Positions 1-10,722 of a DNA stretch of 64,000 nt are shown here, piece by piece. The stretch covers positions 186,001 to 250,000 of the forward strand of contig QJPP01000277.1 of NCBI GenBank assembly GCA_003996215.1. The letters run 5' to 3'. The stretch's first letter is position 1; every line of letters begins with the position of its first letter. The notes beneath the pieces are model-generated. The model saw only the letters and a list, made by a program, of their open reading frames with translations, did not search any database and was not told where the DNA came from. Source of the stretch: Jaltomata sinuosa. Taxonomy: Eukaryota > Streptophyta > Magnoliopsida > Solanales > Solanaceae. The position numbers and the translations under genes were made by a program.

Positions 1-66
1 CTTGGACGTGAAACATAATAGTCTTGTTGTCAACCATCTTAAAATTCAGAAATTTGATAGCCACAA
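1..66 (-). pseudogene. Ty1-copia gag relic, downstream piece (partial)
   Basis: Read on the minus strand, this stretch gives a peptide containing AIKFLNFKMVDNKT, which resembles the copia gag (UBN2-type) segment that follows the region encoded at 8827-9217. It is therefore the continuation of that gag, cut by the insertion of element A at position 67 and running off the left edge of the window. The 5 bases before the insertion (CACAA, 62-66) nearly repeat those after it (CACTA, 8827-8831), as expected for a target-site duplication. It is only a fragment, so no function is retained. Confidence 0.65.
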
Positions 67-2418
67 TATAACGACCTGTTCAGTCATTATTAAAAAGGCT
101 TTTCATTGCAGGTTGCAAGAATTATGGAAATATGCTATTAAATTAATTTGAAATGACACGATGAATGATTTTCAGAATTTAAAATGTGGAATTTCACTGC
201 TATAGCGGCACTACTATAGCGGCTGACATGTTGCTATAGCGAGTCGACATAACAAGTAGCTAGAAAATGCAAATTTTAGATTGAACTCCTCCTTCTCGAT
301 TGAAAAAAGGATGAGAGTTACTCCAAAAATCCTTCTAGGCTGCTCCAAAGCTTGGGAGCAATAGGGAGGAAGGATTTCCGAGAGAATAGGGTAAAACCCA
401 TGAATTTCAGGTCGACTGTCCGTTAGGATTTGCCTTCACAGAGAGAGAAGATTATGTTCAGACTTCTGCAGTAGTTATTTGGCGTCCAGGTAGGTTAGGC
501 TTAATTGAGTAGTATAGACCTGTATCTGAATTTTTAATATGTTGTAGAATGACAGAAAATTTCATGTCTAGGCCTTCGGGCACAGAGTGTGGAGGAATAA
601 TGTATTGATTGTATATGTGGTTGAGGTGGAATTATTGTATTACGAGTAATATGATCACTATACTTATTGCATTATTGATATTAGGATTCTAAACCCCAGG
701 AAGACTAGACCCTTAGGTGGTTCGAGGAACCAGTAATGGTTATGTGTGAATGGATTGCTAGGTTGTAGCGGATTTTTTGGGAATGTTTTATGTAAAGGAA
801 ATGGGGTGAATAGGAAAGGTCCAGAATTCTTAATGTCAGGGGATGAATTCCCTAAAATGTACAAACTCTTCTAAAGAGGTATAAAATTTGAAGTAAATAG
901 GTTCATGGGTTTCGTTGAATAATCTGGGAGTTAGTCTTCGGACAGGTCATCAAGGTTGGGAGAATGAACTGGGTATGTTGGTTAGGTGATGGTTGATTTG
1001 TTTCCCATCTATGTTATGTGTGTATGTTAACTATTATATCAGTGTTGCATGTACATTTCGTGTTTTGAGGAAGAAAATAATGAATGTTATTGATATCTGG
1101 TTGTCAATCTTGTACAATGAACTTGTCTTTAATACTTGTTGGTTTTACAAGTGTGGTGCGTGTTCATTGTGATTGATTGTTGTGTTATCTGTGACCTTTG
1201 GTTAGCTCGGGTACCATGCCTGGTATATTTTATTGGTTAGCTCGGGTACCACGCCTGGTATAGGATATCTATCGATTGGCTCGGTATCATGTCTGGTACA
1301 GATTCTAACATAGTTGGCTCAGGTACCATGCCTGGTACATGTTTGGTTATGATTCTGTTTTTGGTTTTGTAAGTGGATCGAGAATTCTCTCATGATATAA
1401 TTATTGCATATTGGTCCATGAGTGGCTGGGTGGTTGGGTTTAAATGCTAGGTTGGTTCTTGGGTAGACTGGGATTGCCTGTTAAACACTGTAGATATTGT
1501 CTTAGGGATTCTTGGGTGGTCTTGGTTACTTAAAAGAGGGTGGAGTCGCATATATTATTGTTGTTGTGATTTTTGAACATGTTTCATGTGATTTTTAAGT
1601 CAGGATGGTAACAAGGATTTATAGGAGGTATATGTAACTGACTAAGGGTCAAGGGCCAGGGTTGTTAGCATAGGATCTCATGTGCTAGGGATTGACCGAC
1701 TAGAAGTGGTGTTTAGCAACTGTGGCTTTGGAATCAGAACCATTAAAGTGAAGTTAGTGTTGGCAAGATGGGAAGGCTGGTGAGTATTAGTGTTATAAGA
1801 GGAAAGGTTAGGATCAGGATAGAAGGGTAGGAAAACTTCTAATGGTGGAGTTTGCAGTGGAAAGGAGGTAGGAAGGCTTTGGGACAGAATGCATAGGTTT
1901 ATGGATGTTATACCATGGGTAGTAGGGCTGTTGATAAGGACCTGGATTTTGTAACTTTCCTATTGAATGTTTCTTTGAATTTTTTCGTGATATTATGCAG
2001 TGGATTCAGGTCGACCAATGATGCCTACGTGTACATGTTGTTTGTACTGATACTACTCTTTCTATACCTTTTGGTATAGTCTGGTTGCACAATCAGTGAT
2101 GTTTCTAGGTAAGGACGACGATGATCTCCAGCAGCTTCTACTCCTATCTTTCCTATGGTAGGAGCTGTGTATTATTTTACTTGTATTTATTCTTAGAGCT
2201 CTTTTACCTGTTTAGACTAGTTCCTAGGTAGGGTTTCATTTTTTTTGTAAAGGAATCTATTGTGCTAAAGTCTTTGGTAAGTGGTTTTAAATATTAAAGG
2301 AAATTTCTTATGTTTTATTAGTGACTTCCGCATTACCTGTTTGAATCGGGTGGTAAGGGTTTTCCTATCTAGGTGCTTAAAGTAGGTGCTCGCACATCCC
2401 GACAGTTGGGTTGTAATA
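67..2418 (+). repeat. Element A 5' LTR
   Basis: Matches 6448-8826 along its whole length. It begins TATAACGACCTG (the usual TG has become TA) and ends TTGTAATA, against TGTAATGACC and TTGTGACA in the 3' copy. It contains CTATAGCGG-type palindromes at about 201-240 and four GTACCA/TGGTAC units at about 1200-1342. Confidence 0.85.
1200..1342 (+). repeat. Tandem hairpin units in element A 5' LTR
   Basis: Four units spaced about 35-40 bp, each of the form TCGGGTACCATGCCTGGTA. The best copy contains the perfect 6-bp inverted repeat GTACCA-TGCC-TGGTAC. Units carry C/T and A/G differences between copies. The same array is at 7601-7743 in the 3' LTR. Confidence 0.75.
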
Positions 2419-2421
2419 ATT

Positions 2422-2433
2422 TGGTATCAGATC
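2422..2433 (+). promoter_or_regulatory. Primer binding site of element A
   Basis: TGGTATCAGATC lies three bases past the 5' LTR. It matches the initiator-methionine tRNA-complementary site (TGGTATCAGAGC) used by the other gypsy elements here, with one mismatch. It sets the element's orientation as plus. Confidence 0.75.
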
Positions 2434-4283
2434 CAAGGTTACTAGTCTCCCAGTACAAGAGCAAATATAGAATCGATTCCTGCGAATTGGTGTGTTAACG
2501 TCCACATCTAATCTTCGGGGAGATATGAAACATTCTAGGAAATTGTTCAACTTCTTATCTACTTTCATACGGTCTGTTGCTTGCTTGTATGGGTTGAGTC
2601 CAATTGATATCTCTCGATTTCAATTGGTATCTCAATGAAGTAAAAGGATGTCGTTAGACTCCAGCTGAAATGACACAAGCAAGAGAATTTGGAATCGAGA
2701 AGGTTCCAATTGGTATTTGGCCTTAGAGGCCATGTGAGTGCATGGATGATCGGGCTAATGGTCATCCACTGATCATCCATGGGATGAATAAAGGATAAGA
2801 AACATGACTTGATTTAATATTGAAGCTTGAGACTAGTGATTATGTGCGTTGCATTACATGTATGATTGCAAGTGTGTGGTGTGTAATTGTTTGCCTCGCT
2901 GTAAACTTTTGGTTCAGGAGGAGTCATAAATTGGTTATGTGTGGTTAGTTTTAGTGATAAATTGCTATGTGACTTAATTGAAAAACTTTGTATTACATTT
3001 CGAGCATAGACTTACTATTGGTAAAGATGGTAAGGGGACAAAAAGGATTTGCGACTGTGGGAAAACTCCAGTTTCAAGACAGTCGAGATTGGTTGGGAAC
3101 CATGGGAGAAGGGTCTATTCTTGTATGATAGCAGGAGTGTGATGTTATGAACAACTTTTTGGTATGTTTGATAAATGATTTTATGATAATGTGGTACTAA
3201 ATTCTAAATTATACATTGTTGGGTCTGGTCTTGAGGTTGTATTTAAGACCATGACGTGATTTCAAGGGGTTAACATTGATAACAAGGAATGAGAAATGGG
3301 TGAATCTTGCAGAAATTTGCAATTTCTGGGCTGCTGCCATTAGGGACGCCATAGCAGGACTGGCCAGCTATGGCAATCCCGCTATAGTCAAAATTGCTTT
3401 GCTATGGCGGTGTCTCCATAGCAGCGTGCAAGCCGCTATAGCGTAGAGGGCGGGATAGAATCCCTACCCTGTTTTCCCCTATTTTATTTTTCTTTCCCGG
3501 GGTACTTTAAATCGCTAGTTCAGGTGGGAGCTACTATGGGATCAAGGGAAATCGCATAAAAAAACAAACTTAGCATGCATAAAATGATTAATATTGTACG
3601 AACTAGCCAGGGTTTCCACTGTCACAAGTCAGGGCTAAGAGTTATCATGAGTTAACTCTGGCTTAAGTACTAAAGGTTGTACCTTTGAACTCAACTCTAT
3701 AGGAAGTGACTTCAGGGTTGGAACATCAGAGGAGAGGCGGGCATAAAATCTATGAGTGTTTGGATTGAATCCCTTGGGACTTAAAACGGAATCTTAGTCT
3801 GCAGGAATTAAGACTGGTTTGTAGCTTTCCTACCTTATCTTACCTTATCTGAAGTTGGACGGGATTCCTCCAGCTCTCGATCCAAAGCTACAGCTTTAAG
3901 AATCAACTGAGCTCAAGAAGTCAGGTTAAGACGTCGACTTTGACAGGGGAGATGAGAGGCATTAGGGGAAACCTAGATTTAAGGTCGAAAGAATCTGAAA
4001 CAGACTCGAAAACGGAACCCTTTCTCTAGCGGCCTCTTGGCTTCTTTCTTTATAATCAGTCCAGGCCAGTAGCTGAGCAAGATGCCTCATCACCATTAGG
4101 GGCTGCGGGGGCAGGGTCCTCGGCCTCAGTATCACTCAAGAAGGGGAACTCCTGCAAGTCCTATGGATTGAGCTGGGGAAGCTCCTCATCAGGGATGGAA
4201 CAGCTGAACATGACCTTTATGGTATTCCACATCCGTTCAAGCATGCGGTCTCGGGAGCGCCTCTTCCTCGTCTGCTTAACAAG
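2434..4283. other. Element A internal region, no plus-strand gene
   Basis: Short frames only, none with a recognisable retroelement domain. A cluster of decayed CTATAGC palindromes lies at about 3340-3440. The segment downstream of about 4000 is the 3' flank of the antisense frame. Confidence 0.6.
3335..3450. repeat. CTATAGC palindrome cluster (internal 1)
   Basis: Several copies of CTATAGC, CCGCTATAG and CTATGGC forms within about 110 bp, including AGCCGCTATAGCG near 3431-3443. It is the same motif family as the clusters in the LTR and at 5411-5520. Confidence 0.65.
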
Positions 4284-5294
4284 CTACCTACAGAGCACTG
4301 CATAGTCCTGACCAGGGGGAGGTGGGGCTGCATCTCTGGCAGGGGCACCCTCTATGAATTGCCTGACTGCGGCCAAGTCCTCCTCTAGGCGGCTGCTGGA
4401 TATTGGAAGATGGGACTGGGAGGGAGGGGCAGGATTATCATCATCGTCATCATCTGTGCCCTCGGCAGCCTGGATGTTCTCTGCTTCACTCACCTTCCTC
4501 TTTTTCTTCCCCTTGGAAGTGACTACCTTCACCCGGAGAGGGTTAAAGGAGAAGTCCATCTCTAACTCCATGTCACTATCATCCTCGAACACCACAAATC
4601 TCATACATAGTTCAGACACTAGACCAGGAAGAAAAGGGCCCATCTTGGTGCCCCTGTAGAAGTCCCTCTACTCTAACACAATCTATGCCCCCATATTCAG
4701 CTAAATGCCCTGTATAGTGCAAGTCACCACTAAGGCTCGAGGATAGGTCATATTAATATTATTTCCCAATGGGTGGATCCTCCGGGACACCAAGTTCAAC
4801 CACCTCCTAGTATCGGTAGTGAAGTAGGTGCTCGTGATGCCCTCAGTACTAGGATAGTAGACCTAGTCCCTGAAACCTTCCTTTATCAGTGTGTCCCTCA
4901 ACCACTTCATATCCATCTCCCAAAGCTTGGCCTCATATGCAACATTCGAAACATGAGGCAATCCTAGCATCTTATTGACAGTCCGGACATCCTTGGGGAC
5001 ATGCACTCCTCGGATGCAAATAGTGGGGTTGGGGTTATCCCAATATATGGTAGGGAGTATGGGATAGAACTCCCTCCCCCATCCTGAGCACCCGAAAGGG
5101 GGAGATTCTACCAGTTGGCCCCAACCAAACTCCTAGAGTCTATTATAGAATGCCCCTGCCTGTTCTGCCATACCCCTCATGTTAAAGACCCTCTCGTAGA
5201 AATAACTAGTCCTCTGGTAGTCCCAAAACCTCTCTTAACTAGCATTATTAGAGAACCTCTCGTAAGGAGGAATATGTTCTTGATTGGCATTCAT
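4284..5294 (-). pseudogene. Antisense reading frame in element A, plant transposon-protein domain (PF20167-like)
   Basis: On the minus strand one frame runs about 337 codons from an ATG at 5294 (MNANQEHIPPYERF) to the stop at 4284, broken by about six in-frame stops and no obvious frameshift. Visible blocks are WGREFYPILPTIYWDN, IRGVHVPKDVRTVNKMLGLP, WEMDMKWLRDTL and RWLNLVSRRIHPL, then an acidic tail (DDDDDDN) and a basic KGKKKRK stretch near the C-terminus. From memory this layout resembles the 'putative plant transposon protein' domain (PF20167), which is of unknown function. It lies opposite in sense to the LTR element carrying it, like the antisense ORFs described in some plant gypsy elements. 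The last 120 codons are still open. The family name is inference; the frame and its conserved register are seen directly. Confidence 0.6.
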
Positions 5295-5410
5295 GGAGTT
5301 GTTGAGTCTGCAAGGTTAACAAACGGTTGGATTAGAACTTGTAAGATGCAAGGAAATCAATTTGAAGAAAAATCAAAAAATTTGACCCTATCTGGGAGGA
5401 TACTATGTGC

Positions 5411-5520
5411 AGCCTCCCGCTATAGCGGCTGTCTCCCGCTATAGCGATAGAGCTATAGCGGAAACATCTCTGCTATAGCGGCATCACTATAGCGTCCTTG
5501 CTCCGCTATAGCAGCCTTCA
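5411..5520. repeat. CCGCTATAGCGG palindrome cluster (internal 2)
   Basis: About seven copies of CTATAGCGG or CGCTATAG in 110 bp, the densest cluster in the window. Two contain the 12-bp perfect palindrome CCGCTATAGCGG. It lies just upstream of the antisense frame's start at 5294. Confidence 0.85.
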
Positions 5521-6447
5521 TCATTTTAGATTTTTCAAAAGGTGCAACAATGGTGCCTCTTGATCCAAATTTTAATTTTTAACAATCTAAGTCTAGATAA
5601 GTGTTTCCAAAGTATCCTACTACTATTTCATGCAAAAAATTAGGCATTATAACTCCTAAAAATCAATCAAATCAGCATTCTCAACAAGAACAACCTTTCA
5701 CATTTCCTACCATTTTGAACCCGTTTTGGCCCATAAACCCCGTAATCCTTATGCCCAGAATGTTGTGGAAGAGTTGTAAACGTAAGAGAAGAATCCATGC
5801 TTCGAGAATTGAACAAAATCAAAGCCAAAAATTAAAAATTTAAACCAGCACAATATCTACTCTATTCACCATATTCTAGCATAGAGTGATCAATAATCGC
5901 GCAAGGAAGTAGAAAAAGCAAAATATTATGATATTTACCTTGTTTTTGGATGTCGGGAGCAGGATGATCAGGAGAAAGGTGGTGTGTTTCGGGTGAAAAT
6001 GGAGGAGAATGTGCGAGAAACCCATTTCTAACCCCTTAAATCTGTTGCCACCCGCTATAGCGGCTAACCCTCATTATAGCAGTGCCACTATAATTGGATA
6101 ATTTCTGCTATAGCAGGATGCAAATCACTTGGAAGTGGAAAGGTTATTTCTTTGTTATTTGAATTTTTTCGCTCTGGTACTTTTACGAGCCCCTGGATTT
6201 CTTGGGCACTCGGGAAGGGTCGCCCTAAATATTCCATGCAAACTCGAGGGAATGGATTCCCTGGCCAAGCGATATCAAATTTATTTTTGGTTGAGTTGGG
6301 TACACCTATGGAAATGGGAGTTTTGATGGGTTGTAGGGTTATAATTACACAGTCAAGGTAGAACGATAGGATTCCAGGGCTAGCTTCTTCTTTTCTCTCT
6401 GTCTTCAGGATCATTTGGGAACGAATGATGGGTAAATTGATATTTGT
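5521..6447. other. Element A internal region before the 3' LTR
   Basis: No coding signal that I recognise. A further small cluster of CTATAGC palindromes lies at about 6054-6118. The short overlapping frames around 6088-6468 on both strands have no known motif. The polypurine tract expected just before 6448 is weak. Confidence 0.5.
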
Positions 6448-8826
6448 TGTAATGACCTGTTCAGTCATTATTAAAAAGGCTTTTACATTGAGGGTTATGG
6501 GAATTATGGAAATACGCTATTAAATTAATTTAGGATGAAACGACAAAATATTTTTAGAATTTGAAATTGGATCGGGCTGACACTATATCGAGAATTTCCC
6601 TGCTATAGTGGTACCACTGTAGTGGTCGGCAGGTCGCTATAGTAGGTCGATGAAACTGATAGCTAGAAAATGCAGATTTTATATTGGAATCCTCCTCTTC
6701 AGTTACAAAAAGGATGAGGGTTGATCCAAAAACCCTTCTAGGCTTCTCCAAAGCTTTGGAGCAATGAGGAGAAAGTATTTTTTCGAGAATGGGGTAAAAC
6801 CCATGAATTCCAGGTCTACTTTCCATCAGTATTTGCCTCTATAGGGCAAGAAGTTCGTGTTCAGACTTCTGCAGCAGCTGCTTGGCATCTAGGTAGGCTA
6901 GGCTTAACTAAGTATTGTAAACATGTATCCTAATGCTTAATATATTATAGAATGACGAGAAATTTCATGCCTAGGCCTTCGGGAACAGAGTCTGGAGGAA
7001 TAATGTATTAATTGTATGGGTGGTAGAGGTGGAATTATTGCGTTACGAGTAAAGTGATCCCTATACTTGTTGCGTTATTGATATTAGGATTCTAAACCCT
7101 AGGAAGACAAGACCCTTGGACTGTTCGTGGAATCGATAATGGTTATGTGTGAATGAATTTCTAGGTTGTAGCGGATTTTCTGGGAATGTTTTAAGTAAAG
7201 GAAATGGGGTGAACATGAAAGGTCCAAAATTCTTAATGTCAGGGGATGAACTCCCTAAAATGTACAAAGTTTTCTAAAGAGGTCTAGAATTCAAAGTAAA
7301 TGGGTTCATGGGTTTAGTTGAATAATCCAGGGGTTAGTCTTTAGACAGTTCATCAAGGTCGGAAGGATGAACGGGGTCGGTTTGTTAGGTGATGGTTGAT
7401 TTGTTTCCCATCTACGTTATGTGTGCATGTTAACTATTACATCAGTGTTACCTGTATATTTCGTGTTTTAGGGAAGAAGTTAATGAATACTACTGATATC
7501 TTGTTATCAATCTTGTGAAATGAACTTGTCTTTAATACTTCTTGGTTTTACAAGTGTGGTGCGTGTTCAATTGTGATTGATTTTTGTATTATCTTTGACA
7601 TTCGGTTAGCTCGGGTATCATATCTGGTATAATTTATTGGTCGGTTTGGGTTTCACGCCTGGTATGGGATATCTATCAGTTGGCTCGGGTACCATACCTG
7701 GTACAGATTCTATCATGGTTGGCTCGGGTACCACACCTGGTACGTATTTGGTTATGATTCTGTGTTTAGTTCCATGAGTTGACTAGGTTTTTTCTTGTGA
7801 TGTAATTGTTGTATATTAGTCAATGAGTGGCTGGGTGGTTGGGTTTAAATACTGGGTTGGTTCTTGTGTAGACCGAAATCGCCTGTTAAACACTGTAGAT
7901 ATTGTCTTAGGGATCCTTGGGTGGTTTGGGTTACTTGAAAGGGGGTGGAGTCGCATATATTATTGTTGTGGTGGTTTTTTGATATGTTTCATGTGGTTGT
8001 TAAGTCAGGATGTTAACAACGGTTTATAGGTGGTTTATTTAATTAGCTAAGGGTCAAGGGCCATGGTTGTTAGCATAGGATCTCAGGTGCTAGGGACGAA
8101 CCGACTAACAGTGGTGTTTAGAAACTGTGGCTTTGGAATTGGAACCACTAAAGTGACGCTAGTGTTGGCAAGATGGGAAGGCTGGTGAGTATTAGTGTTA
8201 TAAGAGGAGAGGTTAGGACCATTATAGAAGGGTAGGAAGACTTCTAATGGTGGAACTGGCAGCGGAAAGGAGGTAAGAAGGCTTGGGGACAGAATGCATA
8301 GATTCATGGATGTTATAACCTGGGTAGTAAGGGTTGTTGATAAGGACCTGGATTTTGTAACTTTCCTATTGCATGTTTCTTTGAATTTTTACATGATATT
8401 ATAAGGTGAATTTGGGTCTATCGATGATGCCTACCAGTATGTGTTATTTGTACTGATACTACTCTTACTATATCTTTTGGTATATAGTCTGGTTGCAAGA
8501 TCAGTGATGTTTCTAGGTAAAGACGACGGTGATCTCCAACATCTTCTACTCCTCTCTTTCCTATGGGGGGATCTGTGTCTTATTTTATTTATATTTCTTT
8601 TTAGAACTCTTGTACCTGTTTAGACTAGTTCCTAGGGAGGGTTTCATTATTTTTGTAAAGGAATCTATTGTGCTAAAGTCTTTGGTAACTAGTTTTAAAT
8701 ATTACAGGTAATATCTTATGTTTTATTAGTGACTTTCGCATTACCTGTCTGAATTGGGTAGTAAGGGTTCTTCTATCTAGGTGCTTAGAGTAGGTGCCCT
8801 CACGGCTTGGCAGTTGGGTTGTGACA
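6448..8826 (+). repeat. Element A 3' LTR
   Basis: Direct repeat of 67-2418, beginning TGTAATGACC and ending TTGTGACA. It carries the degenerate CTATAG cluster at about 6580-6650 and the GTACCA/TGGTAC array at 7601-7743. It is followed by CACTA, the imperfect target duplication, and then by copia gag sequence. Confidence 0.85.
7601..7743 (+). repeat. Tandem hairpin units in element A 3' LTR
   Basis: Four units parallel to those at 1200-1342. Two keep perfect arms: GTACCA-TACC-TGGTAC near 7691 and GTACCA-CACC-TGGTAC near 7729. Confidence 0.75.
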
Positions 8827-9217
8827 CACTAATTTCTTAGGTCTAGCATCTTCAATCTTGTATTTTTTGTCCAAAATGTTTCACAATTCTTTCGAAGCTG
8901 TGCGTACACTATACACTTTATACATATCATCTTCTAACTCATTCAGAATATAGTTCTTGCACCGAATATCTGAATGTTTCCTTGACTCTGTCATCACAAA
9001 ATGTTCATCATCAGGAGTTTCTTCTGATAAGACTAGAACATCTTCAGTGATAAACCTCTGCAGACTGAGGTGGTTAGATAGAAGAACTTCTTTTGGTACC
9101 ACGCTTAAAGTCAATGTCGAAAATAGTTTCAAATTTTTCTGCCACTACTATAGTAGACACAAGCGTTGAACGACTTGATGAAGCAACAAGTGTTGCCCTA
9201 GAACCAGTAGCATTCAT
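8827..9217 (-). pseudogene. Ty1-copia gag relic, N-terminal piece
   Basis: The minus strand from ATG at 9217 gives MNATGSRATLV, then an EKFETIFDIDFKR stretch. A one-base frameshift at about 9085-9110 leads to LSLQRFITEDVLVLSEE, CKNYILNELEDDMYKVYS and ASKEL, a stop, and KKYKIEDA. These are the order and spacing of the N-terminal half of the solanaceous copia gag polyprotein (UBN2-type capsid). The reading continues across element A into 66-1. The frameshift, the stop and the insertion make it a dead copy. The family call rests on remembered family character, not a search. Confidence 0.7.
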
Positions 9218-9672
9218 ATTAGCAGTTGATTCTTTAATTTTTGTTCAAAAAAATATACACTGAGTTAAACAGACTGAATAAAAAATAGAAATTTGTGTCA
9301 ACTTGATGAAGTCCTTTATATTCTTCGAACCAAGTGAAACAATTTTTTTATTAATTTGATGAAATTTTTATTACTTCAAACAAGTTAATCTTTAACCAAA
9401 ACAAAATATAAGATGAAGAAGAAACATGTTAAATTCTTTAAGTTTGTTCTTCCTGCAATCAAAGTATCAACAAAAACCAAAAAACATAACAACAGAGAAT
9501 TTTTGTTCCACGCCCACAGAAAATTATTTTCTTAAAGAATTTAATCCCCTCACAATTTTTTAAGGTTTGAATTAATTCCTCCCAAGATAGAATGGAACAC
9601 TATTCTGCAATACAAGCAATCAAAATTGCAGAACTTCAGCGAACTCAATAAACAGAGCAAATCACACGACAC
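9218..9672. other. Copia leader or LTR remnant, left part
   Basis: AT-rich sequence upstream of the copia gag. No primer binding site was recognised. It should join 23013-23486 once the Harbinger-like insertion is removed, and together they may be the leader and LTR of the copia element. The assignment is inference from position. Confidence 0.3.
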
Positions 9673-9859
9673 TTAGGGTCTGTTTGAAAAGCTACTCTGG
9701 AGATTGAATTTGGTGTAATTGGGTGTAATTACACAGTTTGGCCTGTTTGGTTGGTCAGGTAATTACTTGGTCAGCAGGTAATTGAGTGTAATTGACAGGA
9801 GGTAATTACACTCTCCAATTCTCAGGAGGAGCCGTGAATTGCTGGTAATTACATGGCGT

Positions 9860-10717
9860 CATTACAAGGTTACTTTTTAATTTCTTCCATTTTTTTATTT
9901 TAATTTCTTTTTCTTTTAAGTTTATTTTTTATTTCTATTATTTTTTTAAAAATATTTTTATTATTTTATTTTTTCAAAAAAAATATATATTTTATTTTAT
10001 ATTATTTATATTTTATTTCCTTACTTCTCTTTTTCCAACCTTTACTTCTTGTGATTCCATGCAATTGTTCGTATTATTTATTCTTTATTTATGTATTGTT
10101 TATCTTTTTCATTTAGCATAATTGTGTTGGTATTCTAATTTTTAACTAAAGTAGAATTCATTGTTGAATAAGGTTATAGACTTACATTTTTCTTTTCTTT
10201 TGAATTATATTTATGTACGTTATGTTAAAATTTGATATAAGAGTATTATGTTAATTTTATTTTATTTTGAGTTTTGAACTTATGTAATATTTTTGATTCC
10301 TATTCAGTTGTTTTAGTAGTATTGATTTGATATTTCACATTGTAAACCATTCATTTTCAGTTAGAATTGATAGATTATCATTTTGTCAAATATTTTAATA
10401 ATTTTATGCCACTATATTTATAATATTAATCTTTTTGTCAAACATGCATTTCATGATGTTCTTAAAAATCATGTATTTTTAGTTTTTATAATTAATTTAA
10501 ATAAGATATACTGATTTGAAAATATATCAATGTATTTTTTTATAATATTAATTACGAACATATGTTTATCAATTAATATATTTTCAAAAGATAATATATA
10601 TCTTAAATACTTAATTAAATGTCATTTATAGAGGCTTTTATTTTAAAAATGTTACTTTTAAATTTTTTATAATTAACTTTTATTTTAAAAATTTAATATA
10701 TCCATGTAATTACCCTT
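9860..10717. other. AT-rich interior of the Harbinger-like element
   Basis: Very AT-rich sequence with no frame or motif that I can assign. It belongs to the non-autonomous DNA element interrupted at 10723. Confidence 0.5.
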
Positions 10718-10722
10718 GTGCA

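Larger units (their letters stand above)
67..8826 (+). mobile_element. Element A: gypsy-like LTR element lacking gag/pol (LARD type)
   Basis: Two direct long repeats (67-2418 and 6448-8826) flank about 4.0 kb of internal sequence. A primer binding site of the initiator-methionine tRNA type follows the left repeat, so the element reads on the plus strand. I found no gag, protease, reverse transcriptase or integrase motifs on the plus strand inside. Long LTRs plus a non-coding interior of about 4 kb fit a large retrotransposon derivative, which would depend on another element's proteins. The one recognisable reading frame is antisense (4284-5294). The near-duplication CACAA/CACTA flanks it and it interrupts a copia gag. 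The two LTRs differ at many sites, so the insertion is old. Confidence 0.85.

Noticed and set aside
1200..1342. Possible CRISPR-like array
   Set aside because: Only four degenerate units, and the spacers are similar to one another. This is a plant LTR, so it is a tandem repeat.
4354..4659. Plus-strand frame of 101 codons in element A
   Set aside because: It is the complement of the antisense frame at 4284-4643, with Ser-rich low-complexity content caused by the opposite strand's acidic codons.
9241..9672. Primer binding site for the copia element
   Set aside because: I looked for TGGTATCAGAGC-like sequence on the minus strand upstream of the copia gag and found none, so the leader/LTR call stays tentative.
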